Assembly: GCA_051867875.1 (NCBI GenBank)
Contig: JBJDZG010000001.1
Span: 30,623-94,622, forward strand
DNA length: 64,000 nt
Reading direction: 5' to 3'
Source: RGIG4608 sp051867875
Lineage (GTDB): Bacteria; Bacillota; Clostridia; Oscillospirales; CAG-272
A program made the position numbers and the translations under genes. Each line of letters begins with the position of its first letter. Position 1 is the first letter of the stretch. Positions 24,449 to 33,319 of this stretch are shown piece by piece. The notes under the pieces are model-generated. The model made no database searches and was not told where the DNA came from. It worked only from the letters and a program-made list of their open reading frames with translations.

Positions 24449-25771
24449 ATGGTCAAAATAACAGAGGTGAGCGCAGGCTCAAGAGCAAAACGTGCGGGAA
24501 TACTTGAAAACGATATTCTCGTTTCAATAAACGGCAGAGAGATAAATGACGTACTCGATTACAGATTCTATCTTGCAGACAGAAAACTTAATATTTGCGT
24601 CAAAAGAGGAGATGAAGAGCTTCACTTTAACATAACGAAGCAGGAATACGATGATATCGGACTTGACTTTGAAACGCCTCTTATGGACAAAAAGCATTCG
24701 TGTGAAAATAAGTGCATTTTTTGCTTTATCGACCAGCTCCCGAAGGGACTGCGAAAGTCGCTGTATTTCAAGGACGACGATTCAAGGCTTTCGTTCCTTC
24801 ACGGAAATTATATCACCCTTACAAATCTTGACGATAAGGACATCGACAGAATAATCGAGATGCACATTTCTCCCGTAAATGTCTCCGTTCACACAACAAA
24901 CCCCGAGCTCCGCGTCAAAATGATGAAGAACAAACGCTCGGGCGAGGTTCTGGGCTATCTCAAAAGATTTGCCGATGCGCGCATAAATATCTGTGCGCAG
25001 ATTGTGCTCTGCAAGGGAGTTAATGACGGCGAAGAACTCGCGCGCTCAATGGGGGACCTTACCGAATACTATCCCGCGCTTCAAAGCGTTTCGATAGTGC
25101 CCGCGGGCAAGACGAAATTCAGAGAAAATCTCTATCATCTTGAAAGCTTTTCAAAAGAGGACTGTCGCGAAGTCATTGCCCAAGTAGAGAAATTTGCCGA
25201 TGAATGCTTTGAAAAATATGGTTCAAGACTCTTTTTCTGTGCGGACGAGTTTTATATCAAGGGTGAGCTTCCTCTCCACGACGATGGGTATTACGAGGGC
25301 TATGCACAAATTGAAAACGGAGTGGGAATGCTCACATCGCTTTTGACGGAATTCGGCTTTGAAATGGATAATATCGAGGATTACCTCGGTGAAATTAAGT
25401 TGCCGCGCAGAGTTTCGGTAGCGACGGGTATGGCTTCAAAAGACCAGATTATTTCTATGTGCGAAAAGCTCTCTGACGCCATCGAGGGACTTAAAATAGA
25501 CGTTTACCCGATAGTCAATAATTTCTTCGGTGAGGAAATCACCGTTTCGGGACTTTTGACGGGAACGGATATATACGACCAATTAAAAGATAAGGAATTA
25601 TACGACGAGCTCATACTCCCCGCAAACGTGCTTCGTGCCGAGGGGGACCTCTTTCTGTGCGGAATGAGCCTTGAAGAGCTCGGTGAAAAATTGAACGTTA
25701 AAATAAGACTTTCGGGTAATGACGGCGCGGGATTCGTTTGCGCCATGCTCGGAATAGAACAGGAGGGATAA
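24449..25771 (+). CDS. DUF512 radical-SAM-like Fe-S protein with N-terminal PDZ
   Basis: A 440-residue protein: a PDZ-like segment at the start (AGILENDILVSINGREI), a cysteine triad C-E-N-K-CIFCFIDQLPKGLR, and the DUF512 C-terminal half (GNDGAGFVCAMLG and upstream). This family of Fe-S oxidoreductases is conserved next to der in many Clostridia; its reaction is not known. Start 24449 follows AAAAGGAAAAAG; the longer frame upstream would begin inside the promoter. The stop is 2 nt from der. Confidence 0.87.
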   Translation: MVKITEVSAGSRAKRAGILENDILVSINGREINDVLDYRFYLADRKLNICVKRGDEELHFNITKQEYDDIGLDFETPLMDKKHSCENKCIFCFIDQLPKGLRKSLYFKDDDSRLSFLHGNYITLTNLDDKDIDRIIEMHISPVNVSVHTTNPELRVKMMKNKRSGEVLGYLKRFADARINICAQIVLCKGVNDGEELARSMGDLTEYYPALQSVSIVPAGKTKFRENLYHLESFSKEDCREVIAQVEKFADECFEKYGSRLFFCADEFYIKGELPLHDDGYYEGYAQIENGVGMLTSLLTEFGFEMDNIEDYLGEIKLPRRVSVATGMASKDQIISMCEKLSDAIEGLKIDVYPIVNNFFGEEITVSGLLTGTDIYDQLKDKELYDELILPANVLRAEGDLFLCGMSLEELGEKLNVKIRLSGNDGAGFVCAMLGIEQEG

Positions 25772-25773
25772 AA

Positions 25774-27105
25774 ATGGCCAAACCAATTATAGCGATAGTC
25801 GGCAGACCTAACGTCGGCAAAAGCACGCTTTTCAATAAGCTCATCGGCGAGCGCCGTTCCATCGTTGAGGATACTCCCGGCGTAACGAGGGACAGAATTT
25901 ACGGCGAAACCGAATGGTCGGGCAGAAAGCTCGTGCTTATAGATACGGGCGGTATAGAGCCTAAAACCAACGACATAATACTCAAGCAGATGCGTTTTCA
26001 GGCACAGATAGCCATTGATACCGCCGACGTTATAGTATTTATGTGCGATGTGCGTACAGGTCTTACCGCTGACGACAGAGAGATAGCAACAATGCTCAAA
26101 AAGAGCGGAAAGCCCATAGTGCCTTGTATCAATAAGTGCGACAGCGTAGGGCACGTTCCTTTTGAATACTACGAATTTTACGAGCTCGGATTTGACTGCG
26201 ACCCCATCGCCGTTTCCTCCGTTCACGGAACGGGAAGCGGTGACTTGCTCGATGCCTGCCTTGAAGCACTTCCCAAGGACGTTGATTATGAAGAGAAAGA
26301 TGACGACAGCATAAAAGTTGCCGTAATAGGCAAGCCCAATGCGGGTAAATCCTCAATTATAAACCGATTTATCGGCGAGGAAAGACTCATCGTATCGGAT
26401 ATCGCGGGTACTACGCGCGACGCAGTTGATACCAAGGTGGAAAACGAATACGGAAAGTTCACGTTTATCGACACCGCGGGAATCAGACGCTCCTCAAAGG
26501 TAAACGACAAGATAGAAAAATACAGCGTTCTCCGCGCGCACATGGCAGTTGAGAGAGCGGACGTGTGTCTTATCCTGATAGATGCAAACGAGGGAATTAC
26601 CGAGCAGGACGAAAAGATTGCGGGCATCGCTCACGAGGCGGGCAAGGCGTCAATCATCATAGTCAATAAGTGGGATACCATAGAAAAGGATAATAACACC
26701 GTAAACGAGTTTACAAAAGACGTTTATACCTCGCTTGCATATATGACCTATGCACCTCTGCTCTTCGTTTCCGCAAAGACCGGACAGAGAGTAAAAGAGA
26801 TATACAAGCATATTCAGTACGTTTACGGACAGACCAATACGAGAATTCCCACGGGTATGCTCAACGACGTCTTAGGAGAGGCGACTATGAGAGTTCAGCC
26901 CCCGTCCGATAAGGGCAGAAGACTTAAAATATACTATATGACACAGGTCAGCGTTGCTCCCCCCACCTTCGTTATTTTTTGTAATAACGTGGAGCTTTTC
27001 CACTTCTCGTACAGAAGATATATTGAAAACTGTATAAGAGAAACCTTCGGATTCAAGGGTACTCCCATTCACATCATCATACGAATGAAAGGGGACGAGA
27101 CGTAA
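25774..27105 (+). CDS. der: Ribosome biogenesis GTPase Der (EngA)
   Basis: Tandem GTPase for 50S assembly. The 443-residue protein has two G domains: GRPNVGKST and DTGG/NKCD in the first, GKPNAGKSS, DTAGIRR and NKWD in the second, then a C-terminal KH-like domain (RRLKIYYMTQ). AGGAGGG lies before ATG 25774. The stop codon TAA shares its last A with the obgE ATG. Confidence 0.97.
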   Translation: MAKPIIAIVGRPNVGKSTLFNKLIGERRSIVEDTPGVTRDRIYGETEWSGRKLVLIDTGGIEPKTNDIILKQMRFQAQIAIDTADVIVFMCDVRTGLTADDREIATMLKKSGKPIVPCINKCDSVGHVPFEYYEFYELGFDCDPIAVSSVHGTGSGDLLDACLEALPKDVDYEEKDDDSIKVAVIGKPNAGKSSIINRFIGEERLIVSDIAGTTRDAVDTKVENEYGKFTFIDTAGIRRSSKVNDKIEKYSVLRAHMAVERADVCLILIDANEGITEQDEKIAGIAHEAGKASIIIVNKWDTIEKDNNTVNEFTKDVYTSLAYMTYAPLLFVSAKTGQRVKEIYKHIQYVYGQTNTRIPTGMLNDVLGEATMRVQPPSDKGRRLKIYYMTQVSVAPPTFVIFCNNVELFHFSYRRYIENCIRETFGFKGTPIHIIIRMKGDET

Positions 27106-28379
27106 TGTTTATTGACAAGATACAAATATACGTCAAAGCGGGCGACGGAGGCAACGGCGCTATTTCTTTCAGACGTGAGAAATACGTAGCCAAGGGCGGT
27201 CCCGACGGCGGCGACGGCGGGCACGGCGGAAACATCGTTTTCCGCGTTGACGAGGGCTCAAATACGTTGCTCGCGTTCCGCTATAAGAGAAAATTCGTAG
27301 CAGGAAACGGCGGCAACGGCAAGGGAGCAAAATTCCACGGTGCAACTGCCGACGACCTTGTAATTATGGTTCCTCGCGGAACGCTTATAAAGGACGCGCA
27401 TAGCGGAAAAATCATTAAAGATATGTCGGGCGACGGGGATTTTATCTGCTGTAAGGGCGGCAGAGGCGGTTGGGGAAACAAGCATTTTGCAACTCCCACC
27501 CGCCAAGTCCCAAACTTTGCTAAAAACGGAACTAAGGGCGAGGAAAAAGAGGTCATTCTTGAACTCAAAATGCTTGCCGACGTCGGAATTATCGGTTATC
27601 CCAGCGTGGGTAAATCCTCAATTCTTGCGAGAATCAGCTCCGCTAAACCCAAAATTGCCGACTATCATTTTACAACGCTCTCCCCTAATCTCGGTGTCGT
27701 ATCAAGCGGTGGCGAGCACGGATTCGTTGCGGCTGATATCCCCGGACTTATCGAGGGTGCAGCCGACGGAGCAGGTCTCGGACACGCATTTTTGCGTCAC
27801 GTGGACAGATGCAGACTCCTCTGGCACGTCGTTGATATATCCTGCTTTGAGGGCAGGGACCCCGTGGACGATATCATCAAAATCAATACCGAGCTTGAGC
27901 GTTACAGCCCCGAGCTCGCCGAGCGCCGTCAGATAATTCTCGCAAATAAGGTTGACTCTCTCGACAGAGAAACGGTAGATATCGAAGCCTTCGAGAACTA
28001 CGTTGCGGAAAACGGCTGGACGCTTTTGTACGTTTCGGCGGTAACGGGAGAGGGACTTGACGAGGTTATAAGACTGTCAGCCGAGATACTTGCAGAGCTC
28101 CCCCCAATGACTGTTTACGAGTCGGAATACGAACCCGAGGACGCTTACGTCGGCGGCGGTAAAGATACCGCCATAACATACGAAAAGGGCGTTTACTACG
28201 TTGAGGGCGAATGGCTTTTCAACCTTATGGGACAGATTAACTTCTCCGATAACGAATCCCTTAACTACTTCCAGAGAATACTTTACAGAAGCGGAATATT
28301 TGAGGAGCTTGAAAAGCACGGCTGTAAGGACGGCGATACCGTTTCTATTTACGATTTTGAATTTGACTTTGTAAAATAA
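27105..28379 (+). CDS. obgE: GTPase Obg
   Basis: Essential GTPase linked to 50S maturation and stress. The 424-residue protein has the glycine-rich Obg fold (FIDKIQIYVKAGDGGNGAISFRR-type start, with GGDGGHGGN), G1 GYPSVGKSS, G3 DIPGLIEGA, G4 NKVD, and a C-terminal OCT domain (VYYVEGEWLFNLMG). Start overlaps the der stop as TAATG. Confidence 0.97.
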   Translation: MFIDKIQIYVKAGDGGNGAISFRREKYVAKGGPDGGDGGHGGNIVFRVDEGSNTLLAFRYKRKFVAGNGGNGKGAKFHGATADDLVIMVPRGTLIKDAHSGKIIKDMSGDGDFICCKGGRGGWGNKHFATPTRQVPNFAKNGTKGEEKEVILELKMLADVGIIGYPSVGKSSILARISSAKPKIADYHFTTLSPNLGVVSSGGEHGFVAADIPGLIEGAADGAGLGHAFLRHVDRCRLLWHVVDISCFEGRDPVDDIIKINTELERYSPELAERRQIILANKVDSLDRETVDIEAFENYVAENGWTLLYVSAVTGEGLDEVIRLSAEILAELPPMTVYESEYEPEDAYVGGGKDTAITYEKGVYYVEGEWLFNLMGQINFSDNESLNYFQRILYRSGIFEELEKHGCKDGDTVSIYDFEFDFVK

Positions 28380-28389
28380 GGAGAAAGGT

Positions 28390-28917
28390 ATGAATATTTG
28401 GCACGATATTAATCCAAGTGAGATAACCCCCGAGGAGTTTACCGCGGTAATCGAAATTCCGAAAAACTCGCAATGTAAATACGAGCTTGATAAGGAAACG
28501 GGACTTCTCAAGCTTGACAGGGTTTTGTATACCTCGACTCACTATCCCGCGAATTACGGTTTTATTCCGAGAACGTACGCAGACGACAAGGACCCCCTTG
28601 ACGTTCTCGTGCTCGCATCTCCCGAGATATATCCCATGACTCTCGTGAAGGTAAGACCCATCGGCGTTATGCAGATGGTTGACGGCGGTGATATCGACGA
28701 TAAGATAATCGCAGTTCCCGTAAGTGAGCCGACTGCCGTGAACTACCACTCCATTCACGACCTGCCCACGCACGTTTTCGACGAAATTATGCACTTTTTC
28801 AAGGTGTATAAACAGCTTGAAAACAAGAAAACGGCGGTAAAATCGCTTTATGACAAGGACAGAGCCATTGAGATAATTCAAAAGGCAATCGACGATTATA
28901 AAGAGATATTCTCATAA
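28390..28917 (+). CDS. ppa: Inorganic pyrophosphatase, family I
   Basis: Hydrolyses pyrophosphate to phosphate. The 175-residue protein has the family I signature DDKDPLDVLV and active-site residues in YPANYGFIPRTY and EIPKNSQCKYE. AGGAGAAAGG precedes the ATG. Last gene of the der-obgE transcription unit, closed by a terminator. Pyrophosphate made by biosynthesis or by pyruvate, phosphate dikinase could be its substrate. Confidence 0.95.
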   Translation: MNIWHDINPSEITPEEFTAVIEIPKNSQCKYELDKETGLLKLDRVLYTSTHYPANYGFIPRTYADDKDPLDVLVLASPEIYPMTLVKVRPIGVMQMVDGGDIDDKIIAVPVSEPTAVNYHSIHDLPTHVFDEIMHFFKVYKQLENKKTAVKSLYDKDRAIEIIQKAIDDYKEIFS

Positions 28918-28923
28918 ATAACA

Positions 28924-28955
28924 AAAGGTCAACGGAAACCCGTTGACCTTTATTT
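28924..28955 (+). terminator. Bidirectional terminator after ppa
   Basis: AAAGGTCAACGG (28924-28935) pairs with CCGTTGACCTTT (28940-28951), followed by ATTT; also serves the convergent minus-strand gene. Confidence 0.88.
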
Positions 28956-28963
28956 CTTATAAA

Positions 28964-29614
28964 TCACTGTACTGAAAAGGTTATACCGAAGCTCTTTGCG
29001 TACTTTTGGGCGAATGAATCGCGCTCTCCGTATAACGTAAGAGACTTTGAGCACGAATCGAACGCGCCGTAGCCTATCACGCTGACGCTTTCGGGAACAT
29101 AAACAGTGCTGAGAGCATAGCAACCGTAAAAAGCAAACCAGTCAATTTCCGTGCAGGAAGAGGGAAGTGTAACAGATTTTACTTTCGTGTCGGCAAAAGC
29201 ACTTTCTCCTATTTTCAGTACGGGAAGCTGTTCTATATTGTTGGGTATCCTGACATTTGTTTGAGTGCCGTTGTATTTCGTTATCGTAATACCCCCGTTT
29301 TCCTTTATGTATTCAAATTCGGGCTCACTTTCCGTTGGTGTGCTTCCGCCGTTTGTGCCGTTGTCGGTGTTTGAGGTGTTATTATTGCCCGCATTTCCGC
29401 CGTTGTTTTCTTCGTTTTTGTTGTTAAGACTGATAATTGAATTGATGAGCTCGCTCTGCTGATTGAGCTTTTCTCTCAGGGCTTCTATTTCCGATTTGTA
29501 GTTGGCTTCGATGGTTTGTTCAATCTTTGCGTTTATCTCTTTTCCGCCGATAAAGATTGCAAGGATGACGACCGCCAAAAATAAAATGATTGATGTTAAG
29601 TTGATTGAATTCAT
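28964..29614 (-). CDS. Membrane-anchored BspA-type leucine-rich repeat protein
   Basis: A 216-residue protein with an N-terminal membrane helix (IILFLAVVILAIFIGG), a short coiled coil (about 27-65), a low-complexity Asn/Gly/Ser linker (about 66-96), then one to two BspA-like repeats (IGESAFADTKVKSVTLPSSC and the AFYGCYALSTVYVPESV block). The domain faces outward; adhesion or protein binding is typical of such repeats but unproven here. CGGAGG precedes the ATG and lies in one arm of an inverted repeat that could hide it. Confidence 0.78.
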   Translation of the reverse strand: MNSINLTSIILFLAVVILAIFIGGKEINAKIEQTIEANYKSEIEALREKLNQQSELINSIISLNNKNEENNGGNAGNNNTSNTDNGTNGGSTPTESEPEFEYIKENGGITITKYNGTQTNVRIPNNIEQLPVLKIGESAFADTKVKSVTLPSSCTEIDWFAFYGCYALSTVYVPESVSVIGYGAFDSCSKSLTLYGERDSFAQKYAKSFGITFSVQ

Positions 29615-29623
29615 AAATATTAA

Positions 29624-29668
29624 ACCTCCGTTTTTTTATAGTCAGTAAACTATATGTCAAACGGAGGT
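29624..29668 (-). promoter_or_regulatory. Inverted repeat able to sequester the ribosome site of the BspA-type gene
   Basis: On the minus strand ACCTCCGTTT (29668-29659) is the exact complement of AAACGGAGGT (29633-29624), the latter holding the Shine-Dalgarno. The loop is 25 nt. Confidence 0.55.
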
Positions 29669-29684
29669 AAAATATTCTGCTTTT

Positions 29685-30425
29685 TTATTTAATCTCGGAT
29701 TTTTGTTCTTCGGTGAGCATATAAGCTTCAAGGCAGGTCTTGCCCTCGGAGTTAAGCGTTCTGAAATAAAAGGTATTATCACCGTCCTGCGCTCTCAAAA
29801 CCGACAGCTCGTCGTTGTACATAGCGCCGAGAATGAAGGAGAGCATAAGCTCCTTGACTCTGTAATGCTCGGGAGAGGGAAGAAAGTCAACGAGCATATT
29901 CGGATAGTGAGTGTTGTTCATGTGCCTGTTGTAGTCAATGTCGCTGTAAACTATCTTTCTCTTGCCGACAAGCTCCGGCTCCCCGTCGGGAAATTTAATT
30001 CTTCTCGGCATATTGACCTCAAGCGATGGCTCGTCAACGAAATTGTTTTCAAATTTTGAGATTGGCAGAAGCTTGTGCTCAATCGTGTCGAGCAACGCCC
30101 AAGTTGTGAGCGCGTCTGCAATTACAGTATCGCCCCTCTTTACTCTGAAGCTACGGTAAAAGGTAAAGCCCCTTGATTCCACACCTGTCCACGTTTCTAC
30201 GGTTATGTCCTCGTAAGCGTAAGCGGGCTCGTAAAATCGCATATAAATTTTTGAAAGAATAAAAGCCTGATGAAGTTCGTCCCTTATGTATTCCAAAGTG
30301 GGATACAAGGTCTGAATGTGCTTGTTGGTCGTTTCCTGCATAAACGTAAGAACAGCAGATGGAGTTATCTCTCGGTTGGCGTTAGTGTCGTGCCAACGTA
30401 TATTGTAATTCCGTGTAAATTTCAT
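29685..30425 (-). CDS. Acyl-ACP thioesterase
   Basis: Releases free fatty acid from acyl-ACP. The 246-residue protein has two hot-dog domains; the second carries DYNRHMNNTHYPNM, the D.N.H..N catalytic pattern of FatA/FatB-type thioesterases. The first begins with YNIRWHDTNANREI. AAGGAG lies before the ATG and a good promoter is upstream. The gene is likely monocistronic or continues into the BspA-type gene. Confidence 0.9.
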   Translation of the reverse strand: MKFTRNYNIRWHDTNANREITPSAVLTFMQETTNKHIQTLYPTLEYIRDELHQAFILSKIYMRFYEPAYAYEDITVETWTGVESRGFTFYRSFRVKRGDTVIADALTTWALLDTIEHKLLPISKFENNFVDEPSLEVNMPRRIKFPDGEPELVGKRKIVYSDIDYNRHMNNTHYPNMLVDFLPSPEHYRVKELMLSFILGAMYNDELSVLRAQDGDNTFYFRTLNSEGKTCLEAYMLTEEQKSEIK

Positions 30426-30457
30426 TTTTATCTCCTTTTTTGAAATTACCGAGTGGT

Positions 30458-30486
30458 ATTTTACATCAAAGCAAAAGAAAAATCAA
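30458..30486 (-). promoter_or_regulatory. Promoter for the thioesterase gene
   Basis: Minus strand TTGATT (30486-30481), 17 nt, TAAAAT (30463-30458). Confidence 0.7.
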
Positions 30487-30504
30487 TACTTTTTTGTTAA
30501 TTTT

Positions 30505-30864
30505 TTATGTCGCATCACCGCCCGAGAGTCCGAAGCTGACCGCTATTGCGGAGTTGACCTCGTTCATCATATTATCGTCAAGATGCCCCATTTTTTCCTT
30601 TAATCTTTGCTTGTCTATTGTTCGTATCTGTTCAAGCAGAATGACGGAATCCTTGGCAAGTCCGACTCCGTTTGCGTGAATGTCTATATGCGTCGGCAGA
30701 TGAGCCTTACCCATTTTTGATGTAATGGCTGCAGCAATAACCGTGGGGCTATATCTGTTCCCGACATCGTTTTGAACTATCAAAACGGGGCGGAGCCCAC
30801 CTTGCTCCGAGCCTACGACGGGGCTCAAATCCGCATAAAAAATATCTCCTCTTTTAACGTTCAT
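30505..30864 (-). CDS. MazF/PemK-type endoribonuclease (EndoA-like), no adjacent antitoxin
   Basis: A 119-residue toxin of the MazF family that cuts mRNA at short motifs. It begins VKRGDIFYADLSPVVGSEQG; R25 and T48 occupy the positions of the catalytic Arg and Thr of Bacillus EndoA. ATG 30864 has GGAGGT 7 nt upstream; TTG 30867 is rejected. The 182 bases upstream hold no MazE-like antitoxin frame, and the next upstream gene is topB. In many Firmicutes the antitoxin sits directly upstream, so this copy seems to be orphaned or regulated in trans. Confidence 0.9.
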   Translation of the reverse strand: MNVKRGDIFYADLSPVVGSEQGGLRPVLIVQNDVGNRYSPTVIAAAITSKMGKAHLPTHIDIHANGVGLAKDSVILLEQIRTIDKQRLKEKMGHLDDNMMNEVNSAIAVSFGLSGGDAT

Positions 30865-31046
30865 CAAGAATACCTCCGTATAGATAAGGGTTCAGTCTTA
30901 TCATTTGCTTTGGTATATTTTTTCCATATTTCGTCCGCATTTAATCACTTTGAGTGAAAATACGGAAAGGAAATTTTTGCTCAAATAAAACTGTCATATT
31001 ACAGTATATTTTGAGCGGGAAAAATGTGTTAAAAAGAGGAGATTTG

Positions 31047-33170
31047 TCATGTGAAGTCGAAAACTACTTTTCCGTCCTGCAATTTCAGATATGCGCTGAA
31101 TTGCTTGCCGTTTTTCGAGGTAAAGCCCTGAATTTTCGACGTTTTTCCTGTGTTGAGCAGCATCCGGACGTTCGATTTTGAAATAGACCTGCCCAAAATA
31201 TAATTGCTTATGGAGAATTTACAGCCGTTTTCCTTGTAATTGGAGCAGCCGTAGCCGAATTTCGTACGTCTGATTTCGCCCGAACAAAGCGGGCAGGGAC
31301 CTACGACGTCGCCGAGAAATCCGATATCCGTGTCGAGCTCAACGGGCTGGTCCTTCGCACTGAAAATTTCCGAGAGCTCTTCCTCGGTAAGCTTTATCGC
31401 GTCGCCTATTTCTATTGTGCCGTGATATACCTTTTTGAGCGCCTGACCTAATTGGCTCGTCTTGTACTTGTCCATCGTTATATTCATTCTCATAAGCGAC
31501 TCTATCATAAATATACCGCCGGGGAGAATAGTATAAACGTCCTTGTTTAGGTTTATATACTGACTGTTTCGAGCGTTGTCGATAATGCCCGTTCTCGTAG
31601 CCTCGGTTCCAAGCTCAAGACCCTCAAAGATAGCCTTATAATCCTCGGCGTCGTCCGTATTTTCACCCTCGTCGCTCTGTGACTTTTCGTCAAGCGCTGC
31701 CTTGTCGTCCTTGAAGGGATTTTTAAGATAATTGTTGAGCGTTTCAATTGTGTAGTGCTTGGGCGGAGCGGTCTCCTTCTGCGCGGGCTTGAAATTGATA
31801 ACTACCTCATCGCCCTTTGCGAGTTTGGGCAGAATTTTGTCCTTTTGAGTGTAGTCGTCGTATTTCGTCCAACCCTTTTGAACGATGACAGTGCCCTTGA
31901 TGGAAAACTCCTCGTAATCGCCGACCTTGATGGTTATTTCACTTTTCTCCACGATACATTCTTCCGCGCAGAAAACCGCCACGAAGCGACGGAAAACGGT
32001 GGAATAAACCTTCATCTCGTCGGGTGTCAGCTTTGAGGCATCGGGAATTTTATACGTCGGCGTGAGAGCCGAGTGGGACTCGATCTTCGAGTCGTCGAAT
32101 ATCTTTTTTGAAAATTTGAATTCAACGGGATATCCGAGCTTTTTGCAGTTTTCGAGAATGGTCTTGACCTTGCCTTGCTCACTTGTCGCAAGATACTCGG
32201 AGTTCGTTCTAGGATAGGTGAGATAGCCGTTTTCGTAGAGCTTCTGAATGATATCAAGACTCTGCTTCATCGACATTTTGTACTTCTTACCGAGCACATT
32301 TTGAAGCTTGGAAAGAGAATAGAGCTTGCCCGGTTGGAGCGTTTCTTTTTTGCGTTTCACCGCCGTAACGACAGCAGTTGAAGCGTTGTATTTTCGGCAG
32401 AGCTCATCTGCAAGATTAAGTTCGCTTGCGGCAAATTTTTTTTTGCCGTTGAGCTCAATTACTTCGCCGTTTGTAAACTCCTTACTTGCAATAATGTAAT
32501 ACTTTTCGGGCACGAAATTCTTTATCGCCATATCTCTGTCATATATAGCCTTGACAATGGGAACGATAACGCGTCCCACGCGCAAAAGCGTGCCCGTTTT
32601 GAGCGTTGCATAGCGGGTGAGATTTACGCCGTAGAGCCAGTCTATGTAGGTGCGAGCAAAGCCCTCGTTTGCGAGATTGTCGTATTCCGCATCGGGCTTC
32701 ATTTCCGTGAGTGCCTTCGCAACGGTTTGCGGAGTCTGGTCGGGAAGCCAGAGTCTGCGTATATCCTTGGGACTTTGAAGAGCATTCTGGATACAAAGCC
32801 TGACTATTATCTCTCCCTCACGGTCAGCATCTCCCGCATTCACTATTGTGTCAACATCCGCTCTGTTGCAGAGCTGTTTTATTATGGCAAACTGTTTTGC
32901 AACACCCGTGTCAACCTGCTTTTTTGCGTCCTTTTTGAGTTCGAAAACAAATTTTTCGGGGAAGCAGGGAAGATTGTCCATAGTCCAGCGGTTAGTGCCG
33001 TCGGGTGAAGGAGAATAGTGCTCAATATCGGCAAGGGAGAAAAGATGACCGAAAGCCCAAGTTATAAGATAACCGTTACCTTCAAGATAGCCGTTCCTGT
33101 TTGTCATCTTACCGATTCCCGCGCCTATATTGCGCGCAAGACTCGGCTTTTCAGCAATAATAAGTATCAT
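31047..33170 (-). CDS. topB: DNA topoisomerase III, type IA
   Basis: Relaxes or decatenates DNA by single-strand passage. The 707-residue protein has the Toprim motifs AEKPSLA and DADREGE, the active-site Tyr in LTYPRTNSEYL, and a C-terminal cysteine finger (CPLCSGEI...CSN...GCKFSISNYILGR). Start 33170 follows GGAGAGG. A consensus promoter precedes it. TopB of this kind is common in Clostridia; integrative elements also carry it, but no transfer genes lie nearby. Confidence 0.93.
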   Translation of the reverse strand: MILIIAEKPSLARNIGAGIGKMTNRNGYLEGNGYLITWAFGHLFSLADIEHYSPSPDGTNRWTMDNLPCFPEKFVFELKKDAKKQVDTGVAKQFAIIKQLCNRADVDTIVNAGDADREGEIIVRLCIQNALQSPKDIRRLWLPDQTPQTVAKALTEMKPDAEYDNLANEGFARTYIDWLYGVNLTRYATLKTGTLLRVGRVIVPIVKAIYDRDMAIKNFVPEKYYIIASKEFTNGEVIELNGKKKFAASELNLADELCRKYNASTAVVTAVKRKKETLQPGKLYSLSKLQNVLGKKYKMSMKQSLDIIQKLYENGYLTYPRTNSEYLATSEQGKVKTILENCKKLGYPVEFKFSKKIFDDSKIESHSALTPTYKIPDASKLTPDEMKVYSTVFRRFVAVFCAEECIVEKSEITIKVGDYEEFSIKGTVIVQKGWTKYDDYTQKDKILPKLAKGDEVVINFKPAQKETAPPKHYTIETLNNYLKNPFKDDKAALDEKSQSDEGENTDDAEDYKAIFEGLELGTEATRTGIIDNARNSQYINLNKDVYTILPGGIFMIESLMRMNITMDKYKTSQLGQALKKVYHGTIEIGDAIKLTEEELSEIFSAKDQPVELDTDIGFLGDVVGPCPLCSGEIRRTKFGYGCSNYKENGCKFSISNYILGRSISKSNVRMLLNTGKTSKIQGFTSKNGKQFSAYLKLQDGKVVFDFT

Positions 33171-33201
33171 TTTTCCTCTCCTTTCCAAAAGTATCCGAAC
33201 T

Positions 33202-33230
33202 ATTATACCCTAAAAAATGAGCTCTGTCAA
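33202..33230 (-). promoter_or_regulatory. Consensus promoter for topB
   Basis: Minus strand TTGACA (33230-33225), 17 nt, TATAAT (33207-33202). Confidence 0.92.
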
Positions 33231-33267
33231 GGAACAAAAAATATAAATCTCAATTTCTACAAATTTC

Positions 33268-33296
33268 TTGACTTTTGACTTGCCGTAATGTATAAT
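33268..33296 (+). promoter_or_regulatory. Promoter for the miaB-mutSL cluster
   Basis: TTGACT (33268-33273), 17 nt, TATAAT (33291-33296); start expected near 33303. Confidence 0.85.
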
Positions 33297-33319
33297 ATTA
33301 AGATGATATATTGTGTATT

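Noticed and set aside
30954..31181. A 75-codon plus-strand frame between mazF and topB as an antitoxin
   Set aside because: It is on the wrong strand for cotranscription, overlaps the topB 3' end, and has no antitoxin-like features.
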